A program made the position numbers and the translations under genes. Shown piece after piece: positions 11,187 through 23,400 of a DNA stretch of 64,000 nt. The DNA is taken from the NCBI GenBank assembly GCA_963422505.1, contig OY730196.1:62216320-62280319 (forward strand), given 5' to 3'. Each line of letters starts with the position of its first letter. Positions within the stretch are counted from its first letter, which is position 1. This DNA is from Pseudognaphalium luteoalbum (Eukaryota > Streptophyta > Magnoliopsida > Asterales > Asteraceae). The notes below the pieces were generated by a model. The model ran no database searches. It saw nothing but the letters and a program-made list of their open reading frames with translations, and had not been told where the DNA came from.

Positions 11187-13341
11187 AATAAAAGGTAAAT
11201 CAGATAATAAAAGGAGTATTTTTTGTGAGTAAATCAGATAATACCATAAAGATAATGGTAAATCAGATAATAAAAGGAGTATTTGTTGTGAGTTCATTAG
11301 CTTATAATGTGGGACGATGACTTGTAGGGAAAATGTTTACTAAATTTGGAATGTTCACTAGACTTGGTAGTTTATGGTATAACCGATAGATTCCCTATTA
11401 GTCGGTTATCAACTAATATGTCACGAGGAACCACGGTGTCATGATTCTGATCAGACAGGCAATGCTCAACTCTCCACACTCTCCTGTGAGGGAGTCAGTA
11501 GCCCTTGTTATTGAACACATTTGCTCGTGGGCGAAGGAATAGAGTAGCAAGTCTACAACAAGTCTGGCCGTTCTTAATACCATAAAGACTATAAATTTAG
11601 CAGACAACAAACTTAGCAAATACGTTCAGGCTTAGTTGATCAATTCCTATTAATGAAGTTTAAGCATGGTAATCGAAGGAAAGTGTTGAGGTTTCTTGCG
11701 TACCTTACTTTAAATTTCATAGGTTAAGGAAAAGTATCGATTTAAGTTGGATTTTAAACTTGCCTTTCTCAATACAATTAACAAATCCCTAGGCTTTCGT
11801 AAATGGTTATTTAGCCTATAGCTTACCTAATCTAATCTAATTAAAACATTAATTAAAATGCTGACGGCTTTTTGCATAAAGTTAAACCCGGACCATGTCG
11901 GAAAATGCTATGGTAGTCCACAATGTATTTAATCGTTTACCGATGTTTCCATTGTGAATTCAATTGCTTCACGATGTTTACATGATAAGTACATTGTGAT
12001 TTCAAGTGTACAATACTCATAGAAATTCCACGTAATCACATTGCATTTTATGATGCTCGCATGACGTTACAATTAAAACCATAGTTTTACACAGATAACT
12101 ATTGACCAAGTAGTAAGGTTCGCGACTCCTCTTTACAAGGTTACAATCACGTTTGTTAATCGAAAGGCGAATGTAAGTTTTAGGTTTAAAATCATAAGGT
12201 AAATCCGTTCATAAAGTTTCCATTTTAACGTCGATCCATAATACAACTACCTTCGGTCGTTACTGGCTTCCATGCGTTTGTACTTTGCTCGAAAGCATTT
12301 CCAGCACTATACCAAGTAGACAGTCGAATAGGGGCCGTCATATTATTTCACGACACAATTAAAGTCATCCTACAATTACATATGCTAACTACATCACAAA
12401 AAATACAATAGTAATCTACTCGTTAATCATGGCACAAACTATCTCTAGCATAATTAAAGGATACATATTTAATCAAGATAGATAAGGATAGAAATAACCG
12501 AGATTAATATGCGAGAAGGAATAGACTTGAATTAATAAGAGTTGCTCCAAGCGTACACCAAAGATTACAAATTGTTCCTCACCAAGGACTACAAGAACGT
12601 TCCTTGCTTCTATTTTAACTAGCCTAATACTAATTTAAAGTAAGAAAATAAAGAAAGAAAGAAAAGCTAGAAGCTAGAGAAAGAAAGTGTGAAAGTGTGT
12701 AGGTGCCTATGTGTGTTGGTGTGTTTTTGAAAATGAGCCTCATGCCTCCCATTTATAGGAGAGTTTTGGAGCATTTTAGCAAGTGGAAGCTCACAATAGC
12801 AAAAGGTTGAAAAGGTGGTGGCACCGGGTACGAAAAAGGTGGAAAAGGTGGTGCACCGGGTACGGAAAAACACATAAAGGTCTAGCACCGGGTACACGAA
12901 AGGATCAAAAAGCGGGAAGCGTGCATGGGGTGGCAGCCGGCGGTGACTGGGTGGATGGCCGGCGGCGGCTGGCTGCTACCCGCACCAGTCCGCTGCCTGT
13001 TGCCTTGTTTCTCGATTTGTGCGTGTTTTCTTCGTTATGCGTCCATTTGTGTTGATTCTTTTTGCGTTGGATTCATAATTCAAAAATGAATCTTTTGATG
13101 AAAAGAAATCCCAAAAATATGTCTCTGAACTTTAGATGTGTCGTACGAATCGTTTGGATCTTCCGGCGTACGTAGAATCTTCATTCTTCGTCTGTTTTTG
13201 TTGATTTTCATCGTGCAACCTTGTTTTGACCATCTTGGCATAATACTATTGATTTGTAATATTTTTGAGTTAAAGTGCCAAGAATCATTCCAGAATGAGA
13301 GAGATATTGGTAGTAAAAACATGACTTTTTACGCGATATCA
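11187..13341 (-). repeat. right (5') LTR of the Athila-like element, 5'-truncated
   Basis: It matches 5305-7376 closely. At its left border (11187-11290) the unit AATCAGATAATA is present three times within about 90 bp, against once in the left LTR, so the junction was locally duplicated. The right end GCGATATCA is followed by the GCATC target copy. Confidence 0.88.
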
Positions 13342-13346
13342 GCATC

Positions 13347-14878
13347 ACCTGAAATTCGTAATGCCCGTATCGAGTTCGGAAGGCAGTCTTCGGGATGTCG
13401 GTGTCGCGAACTCGTAGTTGATGATAACCTGACCGAAGATCGATCTTTGAGTAAATACTCGATCCTTGTAGTTGGTCAAACAGGTCATCGATGCGAGGGA
13501 GTGGGTACCGGTTCTTGATGGTTAGTTTGTTCAACTCTCGGTAGTCGATACACATTCGGAAAGAACCATCTTTCTTTTTAACAAACAAGACCGGAGATCC
13601 CCAAGGTGATGAACTCGGTCTAATGAATCCTTTGTCCAGGAGTTCCTGTAACTGGGTGGACAACTCCTGAAGTTCGGATGGGGCTAAGCGGTATGGTGCT
13701 CGGGCTACCGGTGCGGCACCCGACACGAGATCGATCGAGAACTCAACCTGTCTAGGTGGAGGTAAACCAGGTAGTTCTTCCGGAAAGACTTCGGGAAAGT
13801 CTCTAACGATTGGCACATCCTCAAGTCGCTTCTCTTCCGACTTTTTCTCTGTGATGTGTGCGAGGATTGCAGGATAATCCTTTCTGAGAAATTTTTGGGT
13901 TTTTAGAAAAAATATGATATTTAGTCTCGTCCTACCGGTCTCCCCCTGTATCATCAAGGTTCTACTGACGGCGAGAGGGATGCGGACGATTTTTTCATAA
14001 CAGACGATTTCGGCTTGGTGTTTGGACAACCAGTTCATACCAATGATGACGTCGAAACTTCCAATTTCAACAGGCATAAGATCTATCGAAAAGGTTTCGT
14101 TGGCTAAGTTTAAAGTGCAATCAGGTATCACACTATCAGTTTCTATGAGTTTACCGTTTGCTAGTTCTACAGTGTACTTAGCATCTAGAGCAACCGGGGT
14201 GATGTCAAGTAGGGGATAAAATTCATCGGAAATAAAGCTCCTATCGGCACCAGTATCAAATAGAATAGAAGCAGTTAAGTTGTTGAGGAGGAACATACCC
14301 ATGACCACATTCGGGTCCTGGCGGGCGTCCCCAGAATTGAGTACGAAGGCTCTACCCTTTGCATTGTTGTTGTTGTTGTTATTGGCCTTGTTCTTCAGTT
14401 TCGAGCAGTCATTCCTATAGTGCCTAGGGTTCCCGCATTCATAGCAGGCTCGGTGTGGTCTGGTGTTGTTGCTGGAGTTGTTGTTGTGGGCTGTGGACCT
14501 ACAGTCCTTGGTGAGGTGGCCATGCCTCTTGCAGTTACTGCAATAGGGACCGCAAGGACCTTCATGGTGGCGGTTGCACTTGGAACAGTAGGGTTTGTGC
14601 CCTGTGTAACCTCGTCTGGTGTCGGTGGTTGAGTTGTAGGCCTTGATGGTGTCGGGTCTCTTGTTTTGGGAGTTGTTGTGGTTGTCGGACCACTTTCTTT
14701 TGAGGTGGTTGGAGGAAGAAGTGGGTGGTTCTGGGTACTCGTTCATGGCCATGTGTTCATGGGCCAATCTGATAGCACCATCAATGGTAGTCTGGTTTGA
14801 GGAGGCGACGTTCCCCCGGACAGATTCCGAAAGACCGCGGATGTACCTTTGGATCTTATCGGGTTCGGTGCTCATCAT
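13347..14878 (-). pseudogene. gag C-terminal part, protease and reverse transcriptase N-terminal part
   Basis: A continuous frame from MMSTEPDKIQRYIRG carries three CCHC-type or related zinc-knuckle segments (the clearest are CSNCKRHGHLTKDC and CYECGNPRHYRNDC, residues about 112-157). The aspartic protease active site LFDTGAD is near residue 211. The first half of reverse transcriptase runs to SKIDLRSGYHQ and TAFRTRYGHYEF. An asparagine run (residues 168-174) reflects an AAC/AAT repeat. The frame then enters the Athila-like LTR, so the last 46 residues of the open frame (to 13208) are foreign. The host continuation is at 5036 and below. Confidence 0.93.
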
Positions 14879-14906
14879 TGCTGGGCGAAGGATGGCAAGT
14901 TGTTAG

Positions 14907-15340
14907 AATCTGACGGTATATCCGTCAATGTCAGTTCCCTGCACCTTTAGGTGCCAGAACTCTTCCTCCAGCTTTTGGAGTTATTCGATGGGGCAATACT
15001 TAGCAGTAAACATTGTCTTCAGTTCCTCCACGGACTGGGCATATGAATTTCACCATGAGAGAGCACCACCTTCGAGGGTGCAAGTGGAGTATTTGACCCT
15101 GTCCTCTTCCGCACACTTGCTGATGTGGAAGACTGATTCCATTTTCTCGAACCATCTGATCAGTCTGATGGCTCCTTCGGTTCCATTGAAGCTCAAGGGT
15201 TTGCAGCACAGGAAGTCCTTGTATGAACAAGGCTTGGATTGAGGCCCGTTGGCAGCTGTATCTTCGCTGCCCGAACTGGGTTGTCGGGTAGCCATAGCTT
15301 GAGCCACGCTTTGGGCTATGAGTTGAGCGATTTCGGTTTA
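14907..15340 (-). pseudogene. gag N-terminal part (several stops)
   Basis: The 15050-15307 frame contains a retrotransposon gag stretch with CKPLSFNGTEGAIRLIRWFEKME and an SKCAEEDRVKY segment, split here over its natural order. Below 15050 the same frame continues to the gag part at 14878 but is interrupted by stops at about 15047 (TGG to TGA type), 14983 and 14907. The upstream end is unclear; the frame stays open to about 15340. Capsid function is lost. Confidence 0.85.
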
Positions 15341-15626
15341 AATAAAGGTGAATCGCTTCAATGGCATTTTGCTGAGTAAGATCAAGAAAATACAATGAGA
15401 TATTTCCGTGAAATTCTGATATATCACAGGTGTATATGATGGAATATACGATACAAAGTGATAGTTATATTTCATTGAAATAACCAAGTTTGGTACATGA
15501 TACAAGTTTACAAAAGATTACATAATATGGGGAGTAGAAAAGGTACCGGGATTTGTTACATCCGGTTAGAATAGTAAAAGTCCTACATAGATAGATATAG
15601 ATTACAAGATAACAGCCACACTAGTT

Positions 15627-16111
15627 CTAATGCAAGTTGATCCTTTCCATTAGTATGACGAGTCGATCCACGGTGACTGCGAGTCTGCTAGTTTGTCGGG
15701 CGTTGTCTTCTGCCAATGCTAGTCGTTGTACCAGCATTCTTGAGTATTCTTCGGCCTCTTTCAGGCGCTGCTCGCATTGTTCCAACCTGAGCCGCAAAAG
15801 TTCAACTTCTATTCCTGATTCCACTACTCGGTCGTGGAGTATATTCATGTTGCTAACGGTGTTTTCGTGGTCCTCGGAGACTTGGTTGATCGCTCAAGCG
15901 TTGTGAGTCTCCAATTTTTATTGGTTTCTTGCAAAGCGACATCCATGGTGCGAAGTCGTTGCTTGTGACGGTCCAGCCTAGCGGCCAAAGCCGGCAGTGT
16001 GAAGTGAGTGGGGTACGGGCCAGCTCGAGGCAACCTGGCGTTCCTCCTAGCTACCCTCGGGTTCTGCAACCTGGATTGAGAGTGTGACGAATTGGGTGGT
16101 GTGTTTGCCAT
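15627..16111 (-). pseudogene. coiled-coil ORF between primer site and gag
   Basis: Two overlapping frames (15845-16111 and 15627-15848) look like one reading frame of about 160 codons broken by a frameshift and a TGA. The second part has heptad-like leucine and glutamate spacing (VELLRLRLEQCEQRLKEAEE), which suggests a coiled coil. It ends with a stop at 15627, well before the gag start near 15340, so it is a separate leader ORF or a displaced gag N terminus. I do not recognise its family. Confidence 0.5.
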
Positions 16112-16422
16112 TCTGAGACAAAGCGTTAGAAAGAGTGAGGCCTATATCCATATAATACATATATAATATAGCCTAAGGTGTCTAACACAGACAAGTTTGG
16201 GTTCCGGTTTCTCTCGTGGTCAGAGTCAACTAGTGTATCCAGTTCCGTCATGATTCCTTTCAGATCTCACATCATATTCTTTTAATTATACATAGTTGAT
16301 CAGGCTATGTTAAATTAAACCAATACCATGTAGTCACTGAACCTAGTCATACATAATAAGGAATACTGCCTAACGGTCATAGTCTAGGCCCACTAAATGC
16401 AACCTAGTTCACTATAACCTTA

Positions 16423-16435
16423 GGCTCTGATACCA
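16423..16435 (-). other. primer binding site, initiator-Met tRNA
   Basis: The minus strand reads TGGTATCAGAGCC three bases after the 5' LTR end (GGTGTTACA). It is complementary to the 3' end of plant initiator methionine tRNA, the usual primer of chromoviruses. Confidence 0.93.
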
Positions 16436-17518
16436 ATCTGTAACACCCCCAAATTTAATGTTTTGCGGAAGCATAATTTGGGTGTTACTAATCAATAATC
16501 AAAGCACACAGATATTAGCAAACGACTCTATATGCGTCGTTTTAACAAAATATATTAATTATTAAAAGGTTTACAACAGTTTGAATCCATATATAGCTCG
16601 TGTTTGTAATATGAGAGATTTAAGTACATAATTAGTTATACAAAATCTAATAATGCAATGAAATCTCTGAAGTTTGCATGAAGACTCGAGCTAATATGCA
16701 TCCTGATGGATAGTCCAGATCTACTACTGGGTACCTGTGATACATGCTAAAATGGGTCAGCCAACGCTGGTGAGCTCACATGTTTAGATATCAAATAATA
16801 GTGTGTAAACCACAAGATTTAATTGTTGATTTGCATCCAACAAAAGATAATGATAGTGTATACAACCATGAGCGCATAGTCTGAGCTTAACTCGAGGGTC
16901 GGGTCCCATATAGAGAATTCTGAGCGAGGTGCCTCCACGAGTGTCTAATCTACACTCATTTTCCCAAATATTAGTACGTCCGTTGCAGAGGTTAGCGTGA
17001 CTAACCCGAACGAGGTGGGTCAATCCTATATGGTACCATATACTAATATTCATGCTACTTTCGTATTACCAGACTATACTGACGGAGAACTTTGGTTTGA
17101 TTAGTTGAAAACAACTCATGTAGTATATTGAAATATGTACTCGCGTTCACGTGTTAAAAACAGAGCAATGTATCGCACCCCTAGTAAAACAGTAAAAAGA
17201 GGGGCCATGAGACTCACCTGAGCCTGAAGAGTTTATCTTAATAAACTGAGATTGATTAGCCAATAATCGAAGTCCAAAGACTTGTAACCTGAGGGTGTCT
17301 ATGACACGCGATGGTTATAAACATGTGAAGGCATCCAATAAGACTACCTTGTAGTTGTTTGTCCAACTAGAATGTCCAAATGATTACGATTTGGTTGATT
17401 GTCTAAGTGTTTGAAAATGTGTACGGCCCATTGGTGATTGTTTGTAATAATCTCACATTATTATTTTGATTTTAGAAAGGTGTTATACCTTAAAAGTATT
17501 TGTAAACTTTAAGTGACG

Positions 17519-17608
17519 AGGGTCCGGGGGCAGCGCCCCTGGTTAGCGGGGTCCCAGGGGTGGCAACCCCTGGCGGGGTCCAAGGGGCTGGCCCCTGGTT
17601 GGGGTCGA
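17519..17608. repeat. GC-rich triple-hairpin block (copy 2, inverted)
   Basis: Inverted relative to 10583-10674 and 33394-33485, as expected because the host LTR is on the minus strand. The inverted repeats GGGGGCAGCGCCCC, CAGGGGTGGCAACCCCTGG and GGGGCTGGCCCC are all preserved. Confidence 0.88.
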
Positions 17609-17754
17609 GATGCTAAGTCAGCTCAAAAAGTTTTTATTTCTACTAAATTTCTTTGGTGAAAAACGCATCTGGACTTGAATTTGTGTGAAATCGAGTGATA
17701 AAATTTTAGGTCTCGACACTTAGTAAAATTTGTGTTTTCTTGGTTCTGTTTCAT

Positions 17755-18065
17755 GCAACACTTATAGCGTCACTTGGGGCTTAGGCGTCACTTAGGAAGT
17801 GACGCATGAAATGGCAGAATCTGAGTGAGGGCGCCACTTATGGAAGTGACGCATAGTGAGGCGTCAGTAAGGTAGTGTCGGGTGTAAGTGTCGGGTAAGG
17901 GTTCTAGGCATCACTAGACAAGTGACGGAGGTAAGTGTCGGGAAAAAGGGGTTTTATGCGGAACTTAAGCAAGTGACGCAAGATTAGGGCTTTTAGCGAC
18001 ATTCAATGCGTCACTTAAGTGACGCAAGAAGTGACGCTATACTGCAGTCATCGTTGCGACACTTA
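17755..18065. repeat. palindrome array, GCGTCACTT/AAGTGACGC
   Basis: About ten half-sites GTGACGC, GCGTCACTT or close variants lie in alternating orientation, several pairing into perfect inverted repeats such as GCGTCACTTAAGTGACGC. The same array occupies bases 1-305 in the 3' LTR. Confidence 0.88.
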
Positions 18066-18813
18066 AGGCTGTTGACGGATTTTTGAGCCAAAAACGAGTT
18101 TTTCGGTTTCCGTTTGGTCTGATTCTTTTACCCAACCCTTATATGGACATTTTAAGCTTAAAGAAACAACTAAAACTTAAAAACACTTGAAATCGAACGG
18201 TTTCGAGTTTTTGTCGAAAACTTACAAGTTAACGTGTGAGAAATCTGGAAAGATGGGAATGTAGATCGTGACGCGGTGGTTCTTTTCTTCCAAACGAGTA
18301 AAACGATTTAAGCGAGTTTGGTGGTGTTATTTTGTAAATTATGGTGATGGTGGTTTGGTGGTAAGATGAGAGAAAAAGATAGTAAGAGAGAGAATGTGAG
18401 ATGGTGGGAATGAGGGGGAAAGGAGAAAGGGAGGGGGTTTTGGTGGAGCCTCCTCCACTCAGTCTCCGTCACTATACTCCCTGTGGTGTTCGTTTCCCCG
18501 GTCGTTTAGACGTTAAATAATTATTTCATATGTTTAAATGTACGTTTTAAAATATGAATAATTATCCATTATTTTTGTCGAAGTATTTTACCAAACACTT
18601 AATAGTTGAATTATAAGATATAACTTAACTTTGTTTACACGATACGAATTAATTACGAAATATTATAAAAATAATATTTTAGATTTAATGTTTGTACTAA
18701 ATAATATTATATTATTTAATAAAATTTTTCACCAACGTCTATATAATTTGAATCGAATTACATTCGATGTGGAGACATGTACGATTTAATCAAATCGTAT
18801 GATTGTATATATT

Positions 18814-18862
<49 letters not shown>

Positions 18863-18949
18863 ACATTAATTAGCCTAACACAGAACTAATTACATGTATT
18901 AACAGTTATTTAGGAACTAATTACTAGTCCTAATTTGACGGGTGTTACA

Positions 18950-20103
18950 CATATGCTTTTAGGATTTAAACCTGAAACGTAGGGTCCTAGTGTTTACACC
19001 GAAAGCATGTCTGTTATTTGTCTAGAAGATCTCTAATTTAATTTATAATGAACATCATCCCAAAACCCTAATTGTTAAAGTTTCAGTAATCACATCTCTA
19101 CCTGACTGCGTACTCTCTATCTTTATTTTCTAATTTACTTTATCTGTACTTATGATAATATAAAACCAAACAAAAATCTATCTACCTTTCCATCCTAATA
19201 GCAACCCTTGTCTTAAGTGATTCCCTTCATTTCAATTCGCTCCGATTTAAGAACGACCTCGAGTTATACTTACTGCTTGCTCTCAAGGTAGGTATTATTA
19301 TAATTTGAGCCCCTGCTCTATAAATTTAAAACTTCACTGTCGCCCGAGTCTCGGTTGGCCGAAACAACGACCGGTGTGAAAACCCGAACCGACCGCTGGG
19401 ACTCGCGACATGCTGCTTTTCCAGAAGATATCAAAGAAGTCGCTAAGAAATGTTCAGCGTCTGGATGGGAGTGAGAGGTGTGAGAGAAAGACAAGCAAGC
19501 CCCCAAAGGCACGTGTCGTTGGCTAAGCCCTCACTTAGGATGAGTCGTGCAGACCGCCTTGAAAGAGAATTCTCACCGCTTTGACTTTGTTTCAGTAGTT
19601 TTAAATCATATTCTTCATCTGAAAAAGACAAAGTGTTTGAGTGTTTGATAGTTAACTTGTCAAACTCTCATGACATTAAAAAAAACAGAATTATGAGATC
19701 AATGACTTAAAATCCAAACTCCATGAACAACAACAAAAATGTGTTAAGAGTCAGGAATTTGAAACTGGATCTTGATGCACAAATGTATGCAAATAAAGTG
19801 TGCATTAGGAGAAATTAAAAATCGAAACACATTTTTTAGAACTTAAATAACGAGTTTACAAGCACGCTTTGGTGATGGTTGTCACATGTTTATATACTAG
19901 TAAGTGTACTTGTGATACCTTATAAAAAAAAGGAGATAATCCTCTAAATACCAATATCAAATCATTCAATGGAAGAAATAACTTACTTCAATATAAATAT
20001 ATCATTCATTTATAGATAGATTAGATAGATTAGAATGGAATGGAATCAATATTATTTAGTGTGATATTATTTGGTTTACCCTTTAAAACTCATCATTTAT
20101 TTC
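18950..20103. other. intergenic, no gene recognised
   Basis: AT-rich sequence downstream of the receptor-like gene. Overlapping minus-strand frames at 19318-19631 (about 60 codons each) have no recognisable motif and no start or splice context. I see no RNA gene. Confidence 0.5.
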
Positions 20104-20349
20104 AGAGTAAATTACATTTTCAGTTTCCGTGGTATGTTACCTATTTCATTCTCGGTCTCTGAGTCGGGTTTTATATAGATTCAGTCCCTTAATCCGGTTT
20201 TGTGTTTCAATCCCGGTTTCTCTTTCAATTAATATAAGAGTAAAATAGTCTTTGCAATTAGTTTATGTATACGGACGAATGACCGAAACTGAAATGAGTA
20301 ACATATCACGTAGACTATATCACTTAGACCGGGAATGTAGTTTACTCTT
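20104..20349. mobile_element. MITE with degenerate terminal inverted repeats
   Basis: The left end AGAGTAAATTACATTTTC pairs with the right end TGTAGTTTACTCT, and inner parts also pair (GGTATGTTACC with GAGTAACATATC). About 245 bp long, non-coding, flanked by similar TTATTT-type sequence. It lies about 145 bp beyond the stop codon of the receptor-like gene. Confidence 0.65.
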
Positions 20350-20492
20350 TATTTTAATATGTTCAAGAGATCATTTTTTATTTATATAACACGTTGTCTT
20401 TCAAACTTGGATATTAACTAAGTGGCAATCATTACAAAGTTACAACTATTAACATAATTCATCATACTTTTCAAAATTTCCAAGTCTTCAAG

Positions 20493-23400
20493 TTAACCAT
20501 CAGCAAGTAATGGTGAAGGTGAGCTATAAAAACGCTCTTTGTCATTGGCACCTTTGTGATCAAAGTTATCGGTAGGTGTAGTTCCCCGTGTATTACTACT
20601 TGGACCATTTGATCTACGACTTGTACCACCTAAAATATCCGTCACAAAACTTAGCATAACTTACAAAGAAAAGCAATACGCATTAAAATAAATGGTTAAA
20701 ATTATACACAAACTTGATCTAACCTGAATGTGGTTGACCACCAGCATTACGTCTATGCCTTACGACCAAAACACCAACAATCGCACCAAAAATTAACAAT
20801 AAAGGAATAGTGATTCCAAGTATTATTGCTAATTTATTAGTATTTTTACCGCTGTTTGGGCAAGAGTTACCTTTGGTACACAAAAAAGCATTTCCCATAT
20901 CTCTGTTGAATAAATATATGCAAATAAACTTATTGATAATTAGTTTAATGAATATACGAAGTATATTTTTAACAACCTTCAATGGTTAAATCCTAAAATA
21001 GAAATGATAAAGGAAATTAAGTGATTTAGGAAGGAGTTAACTTACGATAGATTTAACTGGGAATTTTTTGTTAAAGATTTTGGTATGGATCCACTGAACT
21101 GATTATTTGCCAAATTTCTACATGAAACAAATTAAAAATCATTAAACTTTAACGATGTTGGTATCATCAATTCTCAACGAAATATAGTATTTGCAGCTGA
21201 TATATTTTTAAACCAAGATAAATGGAACTTAATCAAAAACTCACAGCTGTTTAAGATTCGGCAAGTTGCCAAGGAAATTAGGAATTCGTCCGGTCAAACT
21301 ATTATTGTGCAAATCTCTGCAAAATTAAAATCAAAATACATTTAGAAATGATGGAGTAAATTACATCATCCGTCCCTACTATGTTATCCGTTTCAGTGAT
21401 GATCACTAGATTGGATTTTCTGCAAGCTAGTTCAGTCACTTGAACAGGATCTTTTCGCTCTCGGTCCTTCAAAGGGTAAAAAAGGCTTAACATATTAAGT
21501 GTATTTTGGTCGTCTCATGAGGAATGAGAGGTCTGTGAGCGAAATGGAAATCCGAATTAGGAGTGAAATGGATGATATAATAGTGGAGGGATTGGGAAAG
21601 TATTTGATGATTAGTTTAGCTTACATGATTTCAAGAGCATCCATCTTACTAAAGTCTGGAAGTGGCCCGGACAGATTAAAGCTACTAAGATTTCTGCACA
21701 CACAAATAAGAAAAACAGATTCACATATTTACTTACAAATTATAATTCAAAATCATAGACAGCTAATCCCATGATTTTTTGAATTCATTTTTCTTTTGTC
21801 TGACTATATAAAGTTATATAATGCTTACATTGTTGTTACGCGAGGAGCGGGATAGTTGTTACATGTAATCCATTCCCATGAATATGGTGCCGGAAGGCAT
21901 GGGTCTCCACCCCATTCTTGTAATTCGGCAAATGCATTTTGGAGAGAAGCTAAACCTTCGACTACGTTAAGCAACCGTAAGGATTAAGAGGGAAGTAACA
22001 TTTCTTACTGAAGGAGATAAGCAACCCCTTTTACCCATAATAGTCATTGATGAATACTTTACAGACCGAATATTTAGTGTAAAAAAATAGTCAATGAACT
22101 ATTCATCAATGGATATATAGTTAATTTTATCATTCCCTTATGAATTATACTTTTCTCTCTTGATCCTCCTTCAAATTAACTATTAATAGTAGACAAAAAG
22201 ATAAATGTATGTATGTACATGTTAGATTACATACCATCATTGTTGTTTGTACCATCGGTTAGGGGATCACTAATTGAGAAAAGTTCAACGGCGTTGATGA
22301 GCGCGGGAAGTGTGGCACCAGTTATTGGGAATAAGGTGAAGGTAGTGTCGAGAGTGACCGTGATATTACTGATAAAATATTCAGTCACATTTCCATAAGG
22401 GGGTACAATTGGGAGGGAGAAGGCTACATTGTCTTTGAGAACTCTAAAGGCTCGTAATTGTGTGGAATTAGGCTCTTGGACTTCAGAGAAGTACCAGTTG
22501 ATATAAACAGGGTAACGAATCGGGTAATACATAGTACCTAATGATAGGATTATACTTTGGCTTGCGTTTGGTGTTGCAATTGCATTTTTTAGTACCTCTT
22601 GTGGAGGCTTATCCAGCACGCCAACATTGATGATTAATTTATTGTTTGTAACTCTTACTAGTCCATCACCGGGAGCTTGGGGCACCCATATTCGATCGTA
22701 GGGGTCAGCTGGGAATCTTAAAAATGACACAAGTAGTTCACATATGGTTAGTTCATGAGTACCAAAATAAGATAGATGATGACTATAACAAAATTGAAAT
22801 AAGATACATATGGTTAGTTTTCGTTTTTTAAAAGGATTTACAACAAGAATTCTTGACAATTTAAAGAATAGAGAAATGTTTTCCTAGCTAGAAAAACATC
22901 AAACATAGTTGAGAAACAATACAAGTGACATACCTTATATTCCCATCCATAGCAAAACCAAATCTCTCGTTCAATAGTAGCGCATAATTCGTGCCAATTT
23001 TGTTGTACATTTGTGAGTCAAGGCCACGTACTTCAAGATATGATATAAACGGAAATTGGTTGGCATTCGTTTGAGCCACACATACGCTAATAACCTTCCT
23101 TTTCACAACATATATAGCTTCATATATGACCCATTCAGAAGAGTTTACAGTGACCCAAAAGTTTCCATCAAAATGAAGATCAAAACTTGGAGGAGTTGAC
23201 TTATTGTCATAGTTCCCATAGTTAAAACCCGCACGAACCAAAACTTTTTCACCCTCTTCAACATCAATATAATAACAATTCTTTCTAAGGGTGCTGAAAA
23301 CCCTTAAAGTGTCTACAACACGAGATACAGAGTAGTTTGATTGCACTACGTGTGAGACCCCAGTTGAGATCAAATCGTCATCTCCTTTCCACACGATCGA

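Larger units (their letters stand above)
5037..13341 (-). mobile_element. non-autonomous Athila-like LTR element, 8305 bp, TSD GCATC
   Basis: The element starts TGATGCGCG and ends GCGATATCA, with GCATC at 5032-5036 and 13342-13346. It splits the reverse transcriptase gene of the left chromovirus; removing it together with one GCATC rejoins the frame. Left LTR 5037-7376 and right LTR about 11187-13341 are near-identical where they overlap. The 3' end beside the left LTR has the Athila/Tat-type motif AAGTGTGGGA on the minus strand. Inside are ORF X (8975-9973) and a foreign LTR fragment (9990-11186) that replaces the primer site, leader and first part of the 5' LTR. There are no pol genes, so it needed helper proteins. 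Confidence 0.9.
1..18949 (-). mobile_element. Ty3/gypsy chromovirus (Tekay/Del-like), nearly full length, interrupted
   Basis: In minus-strand order I see a 5' LTR (16439-18949), an initiator-Met tRNA primer site, gag, protease, reverse transcriptase, RNase H, integrase with a chromodomain-like tail, a polypurine tract (2623-2640) and a 3' LTR that leaves the window at base 1. The domain order with integrase after RNase H is Ty3/gypsy, and the C-terminal chromodomain-like tail points to the chromovirus branch. The right outer flank starts CATAT (18950-18954); the matching duplication would lie left of the window, so it cannot be checked. Two nested insertions (740-2231 and 5037-13341), several stop codons and frameshifts show that the copy is dead. 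Confidence 0.93.
16439..18949 (-). repeat. 5' LTR of the left chromovirus, 2511 bp
   Basis: Minus strand TGTAACACCCGTC...GGGGGTGTTACA. It matches 1-739 plus 2232-2622 and, in inverted orientation, the solo LTR 32020-34564. It contains the palindrome array 17755-18065, the GC hairpin block 17519-17608 and an AT dinucleotide run at 18816-18858 that has expanded compared with the 3' LTR (about 2507-2530). Confidence 0.93.

Noticed and set aside
2657..16111. Endogenous pararetrovirus
   Set aside because: A Met-tRNA primer site is shared with caulimoviruses, but LTRs, an integrase and a chromodomain-like tail are present and no movement or coat protein genes are seen.
19318..19631. Overlapping minus-strand frames suggestive of a small gene
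   Set aside because: About 60 codons each, no recognisable motif, no repeat elsewhere in the window and no supporting splice structure.
20493..20629. Receptor kinase truncated by the transposons downstream
   Set aside because: The last exon ends in a proper stop after a short cytoplasmic tail, about 145 bp before the nearest MITE; kinase-less relatives with the same layout are known.
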